Of a stretch of DNA of 32,465 bases, positions 8,346 to 15,805 are shown in pieces. The stretch lies in contig CANMNA010000025.1 of NCBI GenBank assembly GCA_947499075.1, positions 1 to 32,465 of the forward strand, given 5' to 3'. The notes below the pieces were generated by a model, which was given only the letters and a program-made list of their open reading frames with translations, was not told where the DNA came from and did no database searches. Source of the DNA: Myxococcales bacterium (GTDB taxonomy: Bacteria > Myxococcota_A > UBA9042). A program made the translations under genes and the position numbers. Position 1 is the first letter of the stretch; each line of letters starts with the position of its first letter.

Positions 8346-8831
8346 GTGCCGATCGCGCCACCGACCACCGAGTTGCAAGCACAACGACCGCCGAGGGCAC
8401 TGGCCCTCGACGTCGGTCGGGTGCGGATTGGGCTTGCGGCGACCGATGCCCGCGGCGAAGTGGCGCAGCCGCACAGTGTGCTGGTCCGGCGCGGGACCAA
8501 GCCCGACGTCGCGGCCATCGTTCGGCTCTGCCAGCAATTGGAGATTGGCGTGGTGGTGGTCGGTCTGCCGCCGCAGCAAGGGGGCGTTGACGCCGGCAGC
8601 CACGGGCTGTGCACACGCTTCGCTCACGCCCTTGCCAGCGCCGTCGCGGTGCCAGTGGGCCTGATTGACGAAGCGGACACGACGGCCCAAGCCAGCGACG
8701 AGCTGCGGCTTTTGGGGTTGCGGGCGGCTCGGCGGCGCCGCGACATCGACAAGCACGCGGCCAAGGTGATGCTCGACCGCTTTCTGGCCGGCGAGCCGGT
8801 GCAGTGGCTTGATGATCAACCGCTGCGGTAG
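8346..8831 (+). CDS. ruvX: RuvX/YqgF family Holliday-junction resolvase-like nuclease
   Basis: This is an RNase H-fold protein of the YqgF family, linked to Holliday-junction resolution and 16S rRNA 5'-end processing. With the GTG at 8346 it is 161 aa, against a usual 135-150. Motifs are LALDVGRVRIGLAATD (19-34, first catalytic Asp at 22), VVVVGLPPQQGG (69-80, normally VGLPxNMDG), GLIDEADTTAQASDEL (105-120, normally DER.TT..A, with Arg replaced by Ala) and DIDKHAAKVMLDRFL (133-147). An in-frame ATG at 8295 overlaps the start codon of the divergent glutaredoxin, which leaves no room for expression signals. The GTG at 8346 has GAGG at 8331-8334 and is preferred. The loss of Arg in the DER motif is slightly unusual. 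Confidence 0.82.
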   Translation: MPIAPPTTELQAQRPPRALALDVGRVRIGLAATDARGEVAQPHSVLVRRGTKPDVAAIVRLCQQLEIGVVVVGLPPQQGGVDAGSHGLCTRFAHALASAVAVPVGLIDEADTTAQASDELRLLGLRAARRRRDIDKHAAKVMLDRFLAGEPVQWLDDQPLR

Positions 8832-8882
8832 CCGGATGCGCACCAAGGCGCTATGCTGGCCTCGGTTTGCGAGGGGCTCTCC

Positions 8883-9776
8883 ATGGCGCTGACGGCAGCA
8901 CAACTAGCGGATCGCAAGCGCAAGATGCAGAGCATCTTGGCCAAGGGCGATGGCGATCAGGTTCAGGCCGTGCAAGGCGCGCTGCCGACCTACAGCGTTG
9001 GCCGCAAGGTCATGTCGCCCCAAGCGATTCGCCCCAAGACCGATCAGCCCGGCCAGCGTCTGCAGAAGTGGGTGCAGGCGGCGCTGATGGCGACGTTGGG
9101 CGTGCGCTTGCCGCTCAACGGTGTCATCGATGCGCAAACCCGCGCGGCGCTCCTGCAATTTCAGCGCATGGCGGGCATCCCCGTGTCCGGAGCCGTCGAT
9201 GCCCGCACGCTGCGCGAGCTTGAATTCGCGGTCGGCCTGCCCGCGCCGCGCCAAGAGCCGACCGCGCCGCCGCCCGATGGCTTGCTGCAGCGCGTCGCCA
9301 AGGCGACCGACCAGCCTAAGACGACCGACAAGCAAGAGCACCAGGCAGGCGATGCCCCGCGGCACACCTTCGAGGGTGCCGCCAACCCGCAGTATGGCGA
9401 AGCCGATGCGCACCAACTGCGGCAAGGCCAGCCGCGCGCCGAGGCCAAGGTCGATCCACAATTGGCGGCGATGCAGCGATTTTTGCACGCCGAAGGCATG
9501 CAGGCGGTGTTGAGTTTGGCCGTCGATCGCGCGTGGCTGCGCGAAGAACTGCAGCGCAGCGGTCGTCAGGGCGAGACAGCCCTGCTGGCCGAAATGCTGG
9601 GGTGGTGGGAGCGCGCGCGGGCGCCGTCAGCCCAGCCGCCCGCGTGGATGACCGAGGTCGCCAAGCTGGCCCAGGACAATCAGGCCGAAGCGGTGGCCAA
9701 GGTGCGGCAAGCCTGGCAGAAAGAGCAGGGTGGCGCGGGCGCAAGATCTAAATCACCTGGCGCAGGTGCCGCATGA
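8883..9776 (+). CDS. Peptidoglycan-binding-domain (PG_binding_1) protein
   Basis: This is a 297-aa protein starting at ATG 8883 with GAGGGG at 8871-8876, 6 bases upstream. There is no signal peptide. Residues about 64-118 form a PG_binding_1 three-helix module (LQKWVQAALMATLG, NGVIDAQTRAALLQFQ, VSGAVDARTLRELE), which in other proteins binds peptidoglycan or serves as a secreted-enzyme accessory domain. The middle (about 120-200) is Pro/Gln/Asp-rich and disordered. The C-terminal part has helices (AAMQRFLHAEGMQAVLSLAVDRAWLREEL is one long block near 205-235) and WWERARAP. A cytoplasmic or non-classically exported PG_binding_1 protein is unusual. The stop overlaps the next gene (ATGA at 9773-9776). 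Confidence 0.75.
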   Translation: MALTAAQLADRKRKMQSILAKGDGDQVQAVQGALPTYSVGRKVMSPQAIRPKTDQPGQRLQKWVQAALMATLGVRLPLNGVIDAQTRAALLQFQRMAGIPVSGAVDARTLRELEFAVGLPAPRQEPTAPPPDGLLQRVAKATDQPKTTDKQEHQAGDAPRHTFEGAANPQYGEADAHQLRQGQPRAEAKVDPQLAAMQRFLHAEGMQAVLSLAVDRAWLREELQRSGRQGETALLAEMLGWWERARAPSAQPPAWMTEVAKLAQDNQAEAVAKVRQAWQKEQGGAGARSKSPGAGAA

Positions 9777-10474
9777 GTGTCTGCCTTCGGATCATCGCAG
9801 TGTCGGTACGCGCGGCGACCCTGTTCGCCACAATCGCGTGCAGCAAAACAGCTGTCACCGCGGTCGAGCCGGTGGTCGTAGCTGATGCCCACGTCGCAAC
9901 ACCTGACGTCGCCACTGGCGCAGATGCCGCCGTGGGTGGCTCGACCGATGGTGGCAGCGACAGCGACACCAAAGTCAGCCCAGGTGTCGGCGGCGCCTTT
10001 GGTGGCCTGTGGGTCCGCGATGCCAATGGCGCACCGGTCGGCGTTCTGGTCCAGCGCGGTCATGCCAGCTTGTCGCTGGGCGGCGCGATCGACGTGCTGC
10101 GCGATGGCGTCATCGTCTACTCGCCCCAATTTGCGGTGTTCTTTGGGGTCCAAATGTCTAGCGGGATCGTGATTAACCCGCGACTCGGCGTGGTCGACAC
10201 CGGATGTGCCGAGCCGATTACAGCCGGCTACTACACCGATGGCGATGCCATCAGCGGCCAGGGGATGGCCTTTGTCTACAACAGCAGCTGGTACCGCATT
10301 GCCGAGTACAAGCCGCTGCAGTTGGTCACCTGCGGCGGCACAGTGCCCGATGGCGTCAGCCCCAAGTGCTCGCCCCACAACGGCTCGTGCCGGGGCTTTC
10401 CGGTGACCAAAATGCTGACTTCGTTGCCTTTGCAGTTTGTGGCACCGCTGCAGTTTGCGTGGGTGGCACCTTGA
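9773..10474 (+). CDS. Hypothetical lipoprotein
   Basis: This is a 233-aa protein with a signal peptide and probable lipidated Cys23 (LFATIAC; the -3 residue is Thr, so the lipobox is imperfect). A Val/Ala/Asp-rich linker (about 28-75) leads into a beta-rich domain: GGAFGGLWVRDANGAPVGVL, HASLSLGGAIDVLRDG, VIVYSPQFAVFFGVQ and a late AEYKPLQLVTCGG. Four cysteines in the mature domain (in TGCAEP, VTCGG, KCSPHN, SCRGF) could form two disulfides. I do not recognise the family. It is translationally coupled on both sides: ATGA with the upstream gene and TTGA with the downstream lipoprotein gene. Confidence 0.72.
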   Translation: MSVCLRIIAVSVRAATLFATIACSKTAVTAVEPVVVADAHVATPDVATGADAAVGGSTDGGSDSDTKVSPGVGGAFGGLWVRDANGAPVGVLVQRGHASLSLGGAIDVLRDGVIVYSPQFAVFFGVQMSSGIVINPRLGVVDTGCAEPITAGYYTDGDAISGQGMAFVYNSSWYRIAEYKPLQLVTCGGTVPDGVSPKCSPHNGSCRGFPVTKMLTSLPLQFVAPLQFAWVAP

Positions 10475-11079
10475 AGCGAGCGCGGTTGGCTGGCGTACTG
10501 GCAGCAGCGTGTGCGCTCTCAGCGTGCGGCCGTGGCTGCGAAGGGCCGCCCGCGCCTGCGCCGCACGCGCCGGTGCCAGTTGATGTGCGGCGTGCCCCCG
10601 ACCACCCAGCTGCCGCGGCTGAGGCCCTGTATGGTGTTCAGTTGCCCGATCGCCATTCTTCAGACGTGCTCGCCGGCTGGTCGATGCTGCCTTACCGACG
10701 GTTGCAAGAGTTCAAACCCGACCAACACCTGATTGTGGCCATCGCGCCCACAGGCGTGCAGGTGCTGGAGCGCAAGCTCGACCTCCAGCGCGCCAGCAAC
10801 GATGCCGAGGTGACGCTGGCGTTGCGGTGGGCGCAGGGCGAGTGGCAGCGGCGATCGGGGGTGGCAGCCAACCGCGCAGTGTTGGCGATCGACCGCAATG
10901 CCCCACCGGAACTGGTTAACCGTGTGCGCAATGTGGCGCTTCAGGCGACCCTGTGGCGGGTGGTCGGGCTTGCGCGCGACGAAGACCGGTTGGTCGAGGT
11001 GTTGCTCAGCCCGCCGCCCGAGCGTCGGCCCAATGGTGCCGCGATGCCGACAGCGTCAACGCCGACCGCAGCACCGTAA
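10471..11079 (+). CDS. Hypothetical lipoprotein with TTG start
   Basis: The frame is open from 10204, but the TTG at 10471 overlaps the preceding stop (TTGA) and directly yields a lipoprotein signal (KRARLAGVLAAACALSAC, Cys19), so it is chosen (202 aa). After a Pro/Ala-rich stretch there is an alpha/beta domain: DVLAGWSMLPYRRLQEF, HLIVAIAPTGVQVLERKLDL, EVTLALRWAQGEWQRRSG, and a late LWRVVGLARDEDRLVEVLL. No catalytic motif or known family is apparent. Being the last of a four-gene plus-strand set after ruvX, it converges on the Asp-loop lipoprotein gene with only 16 bases between, and no terminator hairpin is visible there. Confidence 0.7.
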   Translation: MKRARLAGVLAAACALSACGRGCEGPPAPAPHAPVPVDVRRAPDHPAAAAEALYGVQLPDRHSSDVLAGWSMLPYRRLQEFKPDQHLIVAIAPTGVQVLERKLDLQRASNDAEVTLALRWAQGEWQRRSGVAANRAVLAIDRNAPPELVNRVRNVALQATLWRVVGLARDEDRLVEVLLSPPPERRPNGAAMPTASTPTAAP

Positions 11080-11095
11080 TCGTTGTGAGATCGAA

Positions 11096-11800
11096 CTAGC
11101 GCTTTTCCTCGACGCGGGTGAACTGGTCTGGCGTGCCGTCGCCATTGGTGTCGACGCCAGTCTTTTGCAACGCGCCCTTGACGTAATAGTCCCAGATATC
11201 GACGGCGCCATCGCCGTTGGTGTCCTTGCGGCGCTCGACCAAGCGGTTGACGGGCTTGCCTTCCTCGTTCTGGGTTTTCTGATAAAACATCCAGGTGTCG
11301 ATCTTGCCGTCAAAGCCCAAGTCGAGTTGGACTTCTTTGAGATCGCCGTCCTCGTACTTGCGCACTTCATCGACGCGGCCGTCAAAGTCGAGGTCAAACT
11401 CTTCGCGCTCTTTGACTTCCTTGCCCGGCGGGCCTTTGTAGTACTCCACGATGTCGAAGCGTTGATCGAAGTTGACGTCGATCTCCTTGCGAACCAGGGC
11501 CTTCCTCTGCACTTTGGGCGCCTTGGGGTCAACCGGCTTGCCGTCGGCGGGCACTTCGTCGATCAGCGCGTAGTGCTTGAAGACGTCCGGCTTGTTGTCG
11601 CCGTTGATGTCGATCCGCTCGATGATGGCTGAGCCGGTGTTCTCCGACTGGATCGGGTCGTTGTTGATCGCCCTGGCGGCCGCTTCGGTGTTCTTGCCGA
11701 CCTTGGTTTCCGCTGCAGGTCCACCGCACGCCGCGGCAAAGCCGACCGCCATGCACCAAGCCGCCGCACCGCCCGCCCAAACTCTTGCCAACCGCTTCAT
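11096..11800 (-). CDS. Lipoprotein with six Asp-rich calcium-type loops
   Basis: This is a 234-aa protein with signal peptide, probable lipidated Cys25 (AAAC) and good GGAG 5 bases before the ATG. The mature chain carries six nine-residue D-x-[N/D/G]-x-D-x-x-x-D loops: 64-72, 108-116, 136-144, 160-168, 193-201 and 217-225 (for example DTNGDGAVD and DTNGDGTPD). They are separated by about 15-35 residues with aromatic strands (FKHYALID, VEYYKG, TWMFYQK, WDYYVKG). This repeated loop resembles calcium-binding thrombospondin-3/dockerin or FG-GAP-like repeats, and a beta-propeller-like or solenoid domain stabilised by Ca2+ is plausible. Loops 2, 3 and 4 have Phe at the position before the central Asp. 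It has its own predicted promoter and a repeat-bearing leader. Confidence 0.82.
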   Translation of the reverse strand: MKRLARVWAGGAAAWCMAVGFAAACGGPAAETKVGKNTEAAARAINNDPIQSENTGSAIIERIDINGDNKPDVFKHYALIDEVPADGKPVDPKAPKVQRKALVRKEIDVNFDQRFDIVEYYKGPPGKEVKEREEFDLDFDGRVDEVRKYEDGDLKEVQLDLGFDGKIDTWMFYQKTQNEEGKPVNRLVERRKDTNGDGAVDIWDYYVKGALQKTGVDTNGDGTPDQFTRVEEKR

Positions 11801-11820
11801 GCTGTCTCCGTGGGCACTTC

Positions 11821-11883
11821 CGCGCCCGCTTCAATGGGGCGCGCCCGCTTCAATGGGACGCGCCCGCTTCAGTGGGACGCGCC
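11821..11883 (-). repeat. Tandem 19-bp repeat, 3.3 copies, in predicted 5' leader
   Basis: Units are 11821-11839, 11840-11858, 11859-11877 and a partial CGCGCC at 11878-11883. The core on the plus strand is CGCGCCCGCTTCAATGGGG with only one to two substitutions between copies. On the transcribed (minus) strand each unit can fold as CGCG, a bulged base, CCC, an 8-base loop (ATTGAAGC), GGG, CGCG, with arms shared between neighbours. The array lies between the predicted transcription start (about 11889) and the ATG at 11800. It has no spacers, so it is not a CRISPR array. Confidence 0.85.
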
Positions 11884-11895
11884 AACACGCCGGGT

Positions 11896-11924
11896 ATTGT
11901 GGGCCGTGGGCGCGGCGCGGTCAA
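11896..11924 (-). promoter_or_regulatory. Predicted promoter of the Asp-loop lipoprotein gene
   Basis: Reading the minus strand, TTGACC (11919-11924) is followed after exactly 17 bp by CACAAT (11896-11901). The -35 box matches five of six consensus positions and the -10 box four of six. Transcription would begin near 11889, giving a leader of about 89 bases that includes the 19-bp repeats. This makes the gene independent of the upstream HEAT/glutaredoxin genes. Confidence 0.5.
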
Positions 11925-11931
11925 GAATGCC

Positions 11932-12639
11932 CTAGCCGCCCGCCAAAGCGCGATCGATCGCGTTGCGGTCAAAGCCGTTGATGATTTTGCCGCGCACCGA
12001 CAGGATCGGCACCCCTTGCAGGCGATCGGGGCCGACCCCAGCCTGCTTGGCGCGGGCCATCATGTCTTCGCGGGCGCCAGCGTCGCGCTCCAAATCTTTC
12101 TCGACATACGCAACACCCTTCAACCGTAAGTATTCAGCCGCTTTTTTGCAGTAACCGCACCACGCGGTGCGGAAGATGACGACGTCGCCCTTCGGCGCCG
12201 CCGCAGCAACTGCCGGGGCCGCCGCCGCCGCCGCCACCGCACCGGCTTCGCCGCCCGCGGCAGCCGGAACAACCGCAGGCTTGGCCTGGCTGGTCGCGAC
12301 CTGCTTCTCCAGCTCTTGGCGATCAACCGAGCGCACCGCGTAGTGATCACCCTGCTTCTGACTCAGATCAGCGACATACAGCCAGGGTCCTTGAAGTGCC
12401 GGGTCGTCAAAGGTCACCAGCACTTGGCCGCGCGCGCCCTGTGGCACTTCAGTAGCGGCCTTGACCTGGACCAGTTGGCCGCTCGCCGGGGCAAAGTAGC
12501 GCAGCACAAACGATCCGGCGGCATCGCCCACCGGCGGCGGTGCGGGCACTGCCAGCGGTGCCACTTGCTGGCCCTCAGGCTCTGCTTTGCCACAGCTGGC
12601 GATCAGGGCCAGCGCGACGATCCACGGTCTTCCACTCAT
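11932..12639 (-). CDS. Lipoprotein with C-terminal glutaredoxin domain
   Basis: This is a 235-aa protein with a lipoprotein signal (VALALIASC, Cys16). Residues about 40-112 form an unassigned beta-domain (FVLRYFAPASGQLVQV, GQVLVTFDDPALQG, WLYVADLS). An Ala-rich linker (about 121-150) connects to a glutaredoxin domain: VVIFRTAWCGYC (153-164, Cys161 and Cys164), KKAAEYLRLKGVAYVEKDLE, the cis-proline block GVPILSVRGKIINGF (209-223) and a final helix. The signal places the thiol-redox domain outside the cytoplasm, which is unusual for glutaredoxins. It may act in envelope disulfide chemistry, or bind glutathione adducts there. The ATG overlaps the stop of the HEAT lipoprotein gene, with GAGG 4 bases upstream. 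Confidence 0.85.
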   Translation of the reverse strand: MSGRPWIVALALIASCGKAEPEGQQVAPLAVPAPPPVGDAAGSFVLRYFAPASGQLVQVKAATEVPQGARGQVLVTFDDPALQGPWLYVADLSQKQGDHYAVRSVDRQELEKQVATSQAKPAVVPAAAGGEAGAVAAAAAAPAVAAAAPKGDVVIFRTAWCGYCKKAAEYLRLKGVAYVEKDLERDAGAREDMMARAKQAGVGPDRLQGVPILSVRGKIINGFDRNAIDRALAGG

Positions 12640-13454
12640 GGCACCTCTTTGTCTGCTGCTTGCCGCTGCAACAAGTACCCCAGATGGGGTGCACGATCTT
12701 GGGTGAGCGCCTGCAGCGCGGCCGCCACATCTGGTTGCGCCTGCCGCGACGCCAGCGCGACGGCTGCTGCTTTGATCACGACCGGCGATGGGTCGTGCAG
12801 CAGCTGCAACAGCGCCGCCTTGGCCGCCGCCGCTGGCTGCCCTTGCCGATAACCCGCCAGCGCCACCGCCGATTCCGCGCGCAGTTGTTCGGTCCCGGTG
12901 GCGAGATCTTCGAGCAAGCCGGGCAGCGCTGCGGCATGGCCACAGCTGCCCGCGATCAGCCGCGCCACGATCGCCTGCCGCGGGTCCTCGTCCTGGACCT
13001 GAGCCACCACCAGTGCTTCGATCTCCGCGTTCTTGCAGCCATCGCCGTGCCAGACCGCGCCGAGTCCCTCCAGCGTGGCCAACCGCAGGGCGTTGCCGCC
13101 GTCTGTCCGCTGGGCCAGCGTCAGCAGCTTACGGCCAAGCCTGTCGCGCAGCACCGGGTCGGCTGTGGCAATGCGCTGCACCAGCACCTTGCGCAGCGGT
13201 CGCTGATCGGTGGTCAGCAGGCCAAAACAAGTGCCCAAACCGCAAGCGCCCGCTGCCGAGCCGACTTTGCATCCGCGATCATCTTGGCACGCTTGCGTCG
13301 GCCCCAAGCCCTGAAGCAGCGCCATGACCTCGCGGTCAAGATCGCGCGCAGGCGCGGCTGCGCCCTTGGTCGCGCAGCTTGCCAGCAGCAGGCCAGCCAC
13401 CCAGTGCCAAGCCAGCGTTTGCAGGATCCAACGGTGGGGAAACTGCGTGGGCAA
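12636..13454 (-). CDS. HEAT-like-repeat lipoprotein
   Basis: This is a 272-aa protein starting with TTG right after the upstream TAG (TAGTTG). The signal sequence is HWVAGLLLASC with lipidated Cys27. After a short region with cysteines (QACQDDRGCKVGSAAGACGLGTC) the rest is a helical solenoid of paired helices with Ala/Leu spacing: LRLATLEGLGAVWHG, IVARLIAGSCGHAAALPGLLEDLA, LRAESAVALAGYRQG, VIKAAAVALASRQAQ. These are HEAT/PBS-lyase-like repeats, usually protein-binding scaffolds. It sits between a larger HEAT protein and the glutaredoxin lipoprotein, suggesting an envelope complex of the three; that link is inferred from gene order only. Confidence 0.78.
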   Translation of the reverse strand: MPTQFPHRWILQTLAWHWVAGLLLASCATKGAAAPARDLDREVMALLQGLGPTQACQDDRGCKVGSAAGACGLGTCFGLLTTDQRPLRKVLVQRIATADPVLRDRLGRKLLTLAQRTDGGNALRLATLEGLGAVWHGDGCKNAEIEALVVAQVQDEDPRQAIVARLIAGSCGHAAALPGLLEDLATGTEQLRAESAVALAGYRQGQPAAAAKAALLQLLHDPSPVVIKAAAVALASRQAQPDVAAALQALTQDRAPHLGYLLQRQAADKEVP

Positions 13455-15365
13455 CTAGCCGCCCAGAAACGTCAGCGCCGCGGCGATACGGATCCGCTCG
13501 TCGGGCTCGTCCATGAAACGAATCAGGAACTCCGTCGCTTCCTTGTCACCTTTGAGCTTGCCGAGCATCCGGATCGCCGCCATCCGCGCCCGCGGTGTCG
13601 ATTGCAGCGCCGTTGACTTGACCGCTACCGCGACCTTGGCTTTGTCCGTCTCTAGCAATTGTCGCAGGATACGAATCTTGAGATCCTCGTCTTGGGTCTG
13701 CTCCAGCAGCTTGAACAGGATCGGCTGCTCCGCCAACGGCAGCAGGTGCAGCGCGATCAGGGCTTCCTCGCGAATCCGCACGCCGGTGTCATCCTTGTCG
13801 GCCTCGGCCAGGGCAATCTCCAAGAAACCTTCCATGGTTTTGGTCATCTCGCGGGTCAGGTCGAGGATGACGCCGATCGGCAGCCACTTCAGGGCCCGCT
13901 TCCAGACATCGACCGCTTTGGCCACGTCGCTCAGGATAAACCCGCGCACGGCTTCCGAGCGGATCCGCGACTCGTTGTCGTTCAGGGCATTCTGCAGGCC
14001 CTGCCGCACCGCCGCATCGCCCGACTCTGCCAGCGCCCGCACCACCAGGCGCCGGACCTCGACATCTTTTTCGCGGGTGAAAAACATCAGCGCGGTGTAG
14101 GCATCTTTGTGCTTGATCGCCGCCAGTGCCTTGACCAGCTCCAGCCGGGCCTTCTCGTCGCGTTCGGTCTCGATGGCTTCTTTGAGCGGCCCCACGCTGA
14201 TGTTGCTCGCGATGTAGCCCAGCACCCGCGCCGCTGCCAGCCGCACCGCTGGGATGCCATCTTGCAGGTACTTGTGCATCTCGCCGATGCGGCCTGCGCC
14301 GCCGACCCATCCCAAGTAGAACACGCCCGTCGCGCGCACATCGACATCGGTCGACTCGGCCAAGTTCTCAGCTTCGCGCTGCATCGAGCGATCGCCAGCT
14401 CGCGCCAAAATTTCATAGACTTGAAAGATGATCTCGTGACTCGGTCCGCTGTTGAGAATGGGCTTGAGCCCGGCCGCATCGTCTTTGGTGGCGATATTGC
14501 GCAGCGCAACCAGCGCCGCCAGTTGGTCCTTGCCGGTCATGCGCAGGCACAGCCCGACCATCGCTTTGGATACGGTCTTGTCGCCGTGCCGCGCCCGCAT
14601 CACCGTAATCTGATCCAAAAGCGCGACATCTTTGGTCTTGGCCAGCGCCAGGTAGCTCACCGGCTGGCGTTCGTCGGCAGTCCGCGCGATCTGAAGCAAG
14701 ACCTTGGTCACATTGTCATTGGTGGCATGGACCTTGGCGACGGTGTCCAAGATCTTGGTCTGCAGGATCGGATCGACCTTGGCCAGCGCCTTGAGCACCG
14801 CCTGGTTGATCAGGACATCCTTGCTGGCCAAGCCCTGGACAAAAAGAGCTTGCGTATAGCCGCGGTTGCGGCTGATGAGCGCGTCCATGATCTTGTCGTG
14901 CTGGTCGTGCTCCTTGTCGGCGAGCACTTGGAAAAGCAGGGCGATCGCGTCTTTTTCGATCATCTCGTCGAGCACCGGCAGCGGCTCGTACGGGCTATTC
15001 TTGGGCATGGTCAGCCGGTCGTGGACGATCTGCTTCCAGCGTGGATCATGCAGCCCGTAATACGCTTGCACGACGCCGGCCAGCACCGACCACTGGGGAT
15101 CGGTGCTGCCGTCTTCGAGCAGTTTCTTGATGTCTTCCTTGTTCTTGTCAAACGCGATCCCGCGGTACGCCAGGCCGCGGGCCACAAAGTCCGCCGATTT
15201 GATGCCCGCCTTGACGATAAAAAGTGCGGAGACCTTGGGATCGACTTTGATCGGCGCGGCAGGACCAGCAGGCGCTGCGGCTTGACTGCGCGCCGGTGCC
15301 ACGATCAAGGCTGCGGCGGCCATCGGCAAAAAGGTGCGGGCGAGACAGAGTTGGCGATTGGACAT
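13455..15365 (-). CDS. Exported HEAT-repeat protein
   Basis: The ATG at 15365 (636 aa) is preferred over one at 15386 because it has GGAG 4-8 bases upstream. A signal peptide is visible (residues about 1-28, ending ARSQA). The remainder is a long alpha-helical solenoid with at least a dozen HEAT-like units, for example VRLAAARVLGYIASN, ARLELVKALAAIKHKDAY, VRRLVVRALAESGDAAV, IRSEAVRGFILSDVAKA, VRIREEALIALHLLP and MAAIRMLGKLKGDKEA. No enzymatic motif is present; the family acts as a scaffold. It ends directly at the TTG start of the HEAT lipoprotein. It is the first gene after the predicted promoter at 15411-15439. Confidence 0.85.
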   Translation of the reverse strand: MSNRQLCLARTFLPMAAAALIVAPARSQAAAPAGPAAPIKVDPKVSALFIVKAGIKSADFVARGLAYRGIAFDKNKEDIKKLLEDGSTDPQWSVLAGVVQAYYGLHDPRWKQIVHDRLTMPKNSPYEPLPVLDEMIEKDAIALLFQVLADKEHDQHDKIMDALISRNRGYTQALFVQGLASKDVLINQAVLKALAKVDPILQTKILDTVAKVHATNDNVTKVLLQIARTADERQPVSYLALAKTKDVALLDQITVMRARHGDKTVSKAMVGLCLRMTGKDQLAALVALRNIATKDDAAGLKPILNSGPSHEIIFQVYEILARAGDRSMQREAENLAESTDVDVRATGVFYLGWVGGAGRIGEMHKYLQDGIPAVRLAAARVLGYIASNISVGPLKEAIETERDEKARLELVKALAAIKHKDAYTALMFFTREKDVEVRRLVVRALAESGDAAVRQGLQNALNDNESRIRSEAVRGFILSDVAKAVDVWKRALKWLPIGVILDLTREMTKTMEGFLEIALAEADKDDTGVRIREEALIALHLLPLAEQPILFKLLEQTQDEDLKIRILRQLLETDKAKVAVAVKSTALQSTPRARMAAIRMLGKLKGDKEATEFLIRFMDEPDERIRIAAALTFLGG

Positions 15366-15410
15366 GGGGCTCCGGCGGCGCGGCAAAGGCGGGCAGCCGC
15401 GAGGGCACCA

Positions 15411-15439
15411 AGGATCGACGGATATCGACTGGGTGTCAA
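15411..15439 (-). promoter_or_regulatory. Predicted promoter of the HEAT/HEAT/glutaredoxin operon
   Basis: On the minus strand a perfect TTGACA (15434-15439) precedes GATCCT (15411-15416) by 17 bp. The predicted start is near 15404, with a leader of about 39 bases to the ATG at 15365. It lies just downstream of the DUF2188-like gene stop, separating the two transcription units. Confidence 0.55.
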
Positions 15440-15457
15440 CGCAATCGCTGGACTGGG

Positions 15458-15736
15458 TCAGCGCTCGGTCCCGCAGGACTTTTTGCGCTTTTCGGGCTCC
15501 ACCGGCTGCAATGGCCGCAGCCGATCGAAGCCGCCGCCTGCCCGCTGAACCAGCACGTCGACTTGTTCACGCCACGCCAGCTGCAGCGCAGCATTGAGGG
15601 CATGCCTTCGCGACTCAAACATCGCCAGCGGCTTGAGCTCGCCGTGCCACCGCAGGGCAAAGCCATCGCCCACGGCGATGACAGCCAGCGCGCGGGGTCC
15701 AGACGAGCGATTTGCGGGTGAATTGGGCGGAACCAT
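15458..15736 (-). CDS. Small DUF2188-like protein
   Basis: With the ATG at 15736 this is 92 aa; GGAGG lies 5 bases upstream, a much better site than for the ATG at 15757. The central core (RALAVIAVGDGFALRWHG, PLAMFESRRHALNAALQLA, VDVLVQRAGGGFDRL) shows the strand-strand-helix-strand order of DUF2188: a short beta hairpin with 'W/LR', a helix labelled by A-A-L spacing, and a final strand with a Gly-rich turn. The function of that family is unknown. It follows the M50 protease gene by 69 bases and probably shares its transcript. The tail is rich in basic residues (EKRKKS). Confidence 0.65.
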   Translation of the reverse strand: MVPPNSPANRSSGPRALAVIAVGDGFALRWHGELKPLAMFESRRHALNAALQLAWREQVDVLVQRAGGGFDRLRPLQPVEPEKRKKSCGTER

Positions 15737-15805
15737 CGCAGCCTCCGCGGCGAGCATGACGCACCTGCCCGCGAAAAATCTACCGGATGCCCGTGCCGCT
15801 GGTTG

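Noticed and set aside
7587..8903. Continuous 438-codon minus-strand frame through the small lipoprotein
   Set aside because: Only the last 150 codons, from the ATG at 8039, carry a lipoprotein signal; the upstream part overlaps the glutaredoxin and is antisense to ruvX.
11080..11095. Intrinsic terminator between converging genes
   Set aside because: Only 16 bases, with no inverted repeat or T-run. The same is true of the gap at 2834-2851.
11821..11883. CRISPR-like repeat
   Set aside because: Units are directly adjacent with no spacers and no cas genes occur in the window.
13659..15548. Long plus-strand open frame (about 630 codons) opposite the HEAT gene
   Set aside because: It is the antisense of a well-supported HEAT-repeat gene with a signal peptide, good ribosome binding site and promoter. 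High GC content makes long antisense frames common; its composition is rich in His, Gln and Arg and shows no domain.
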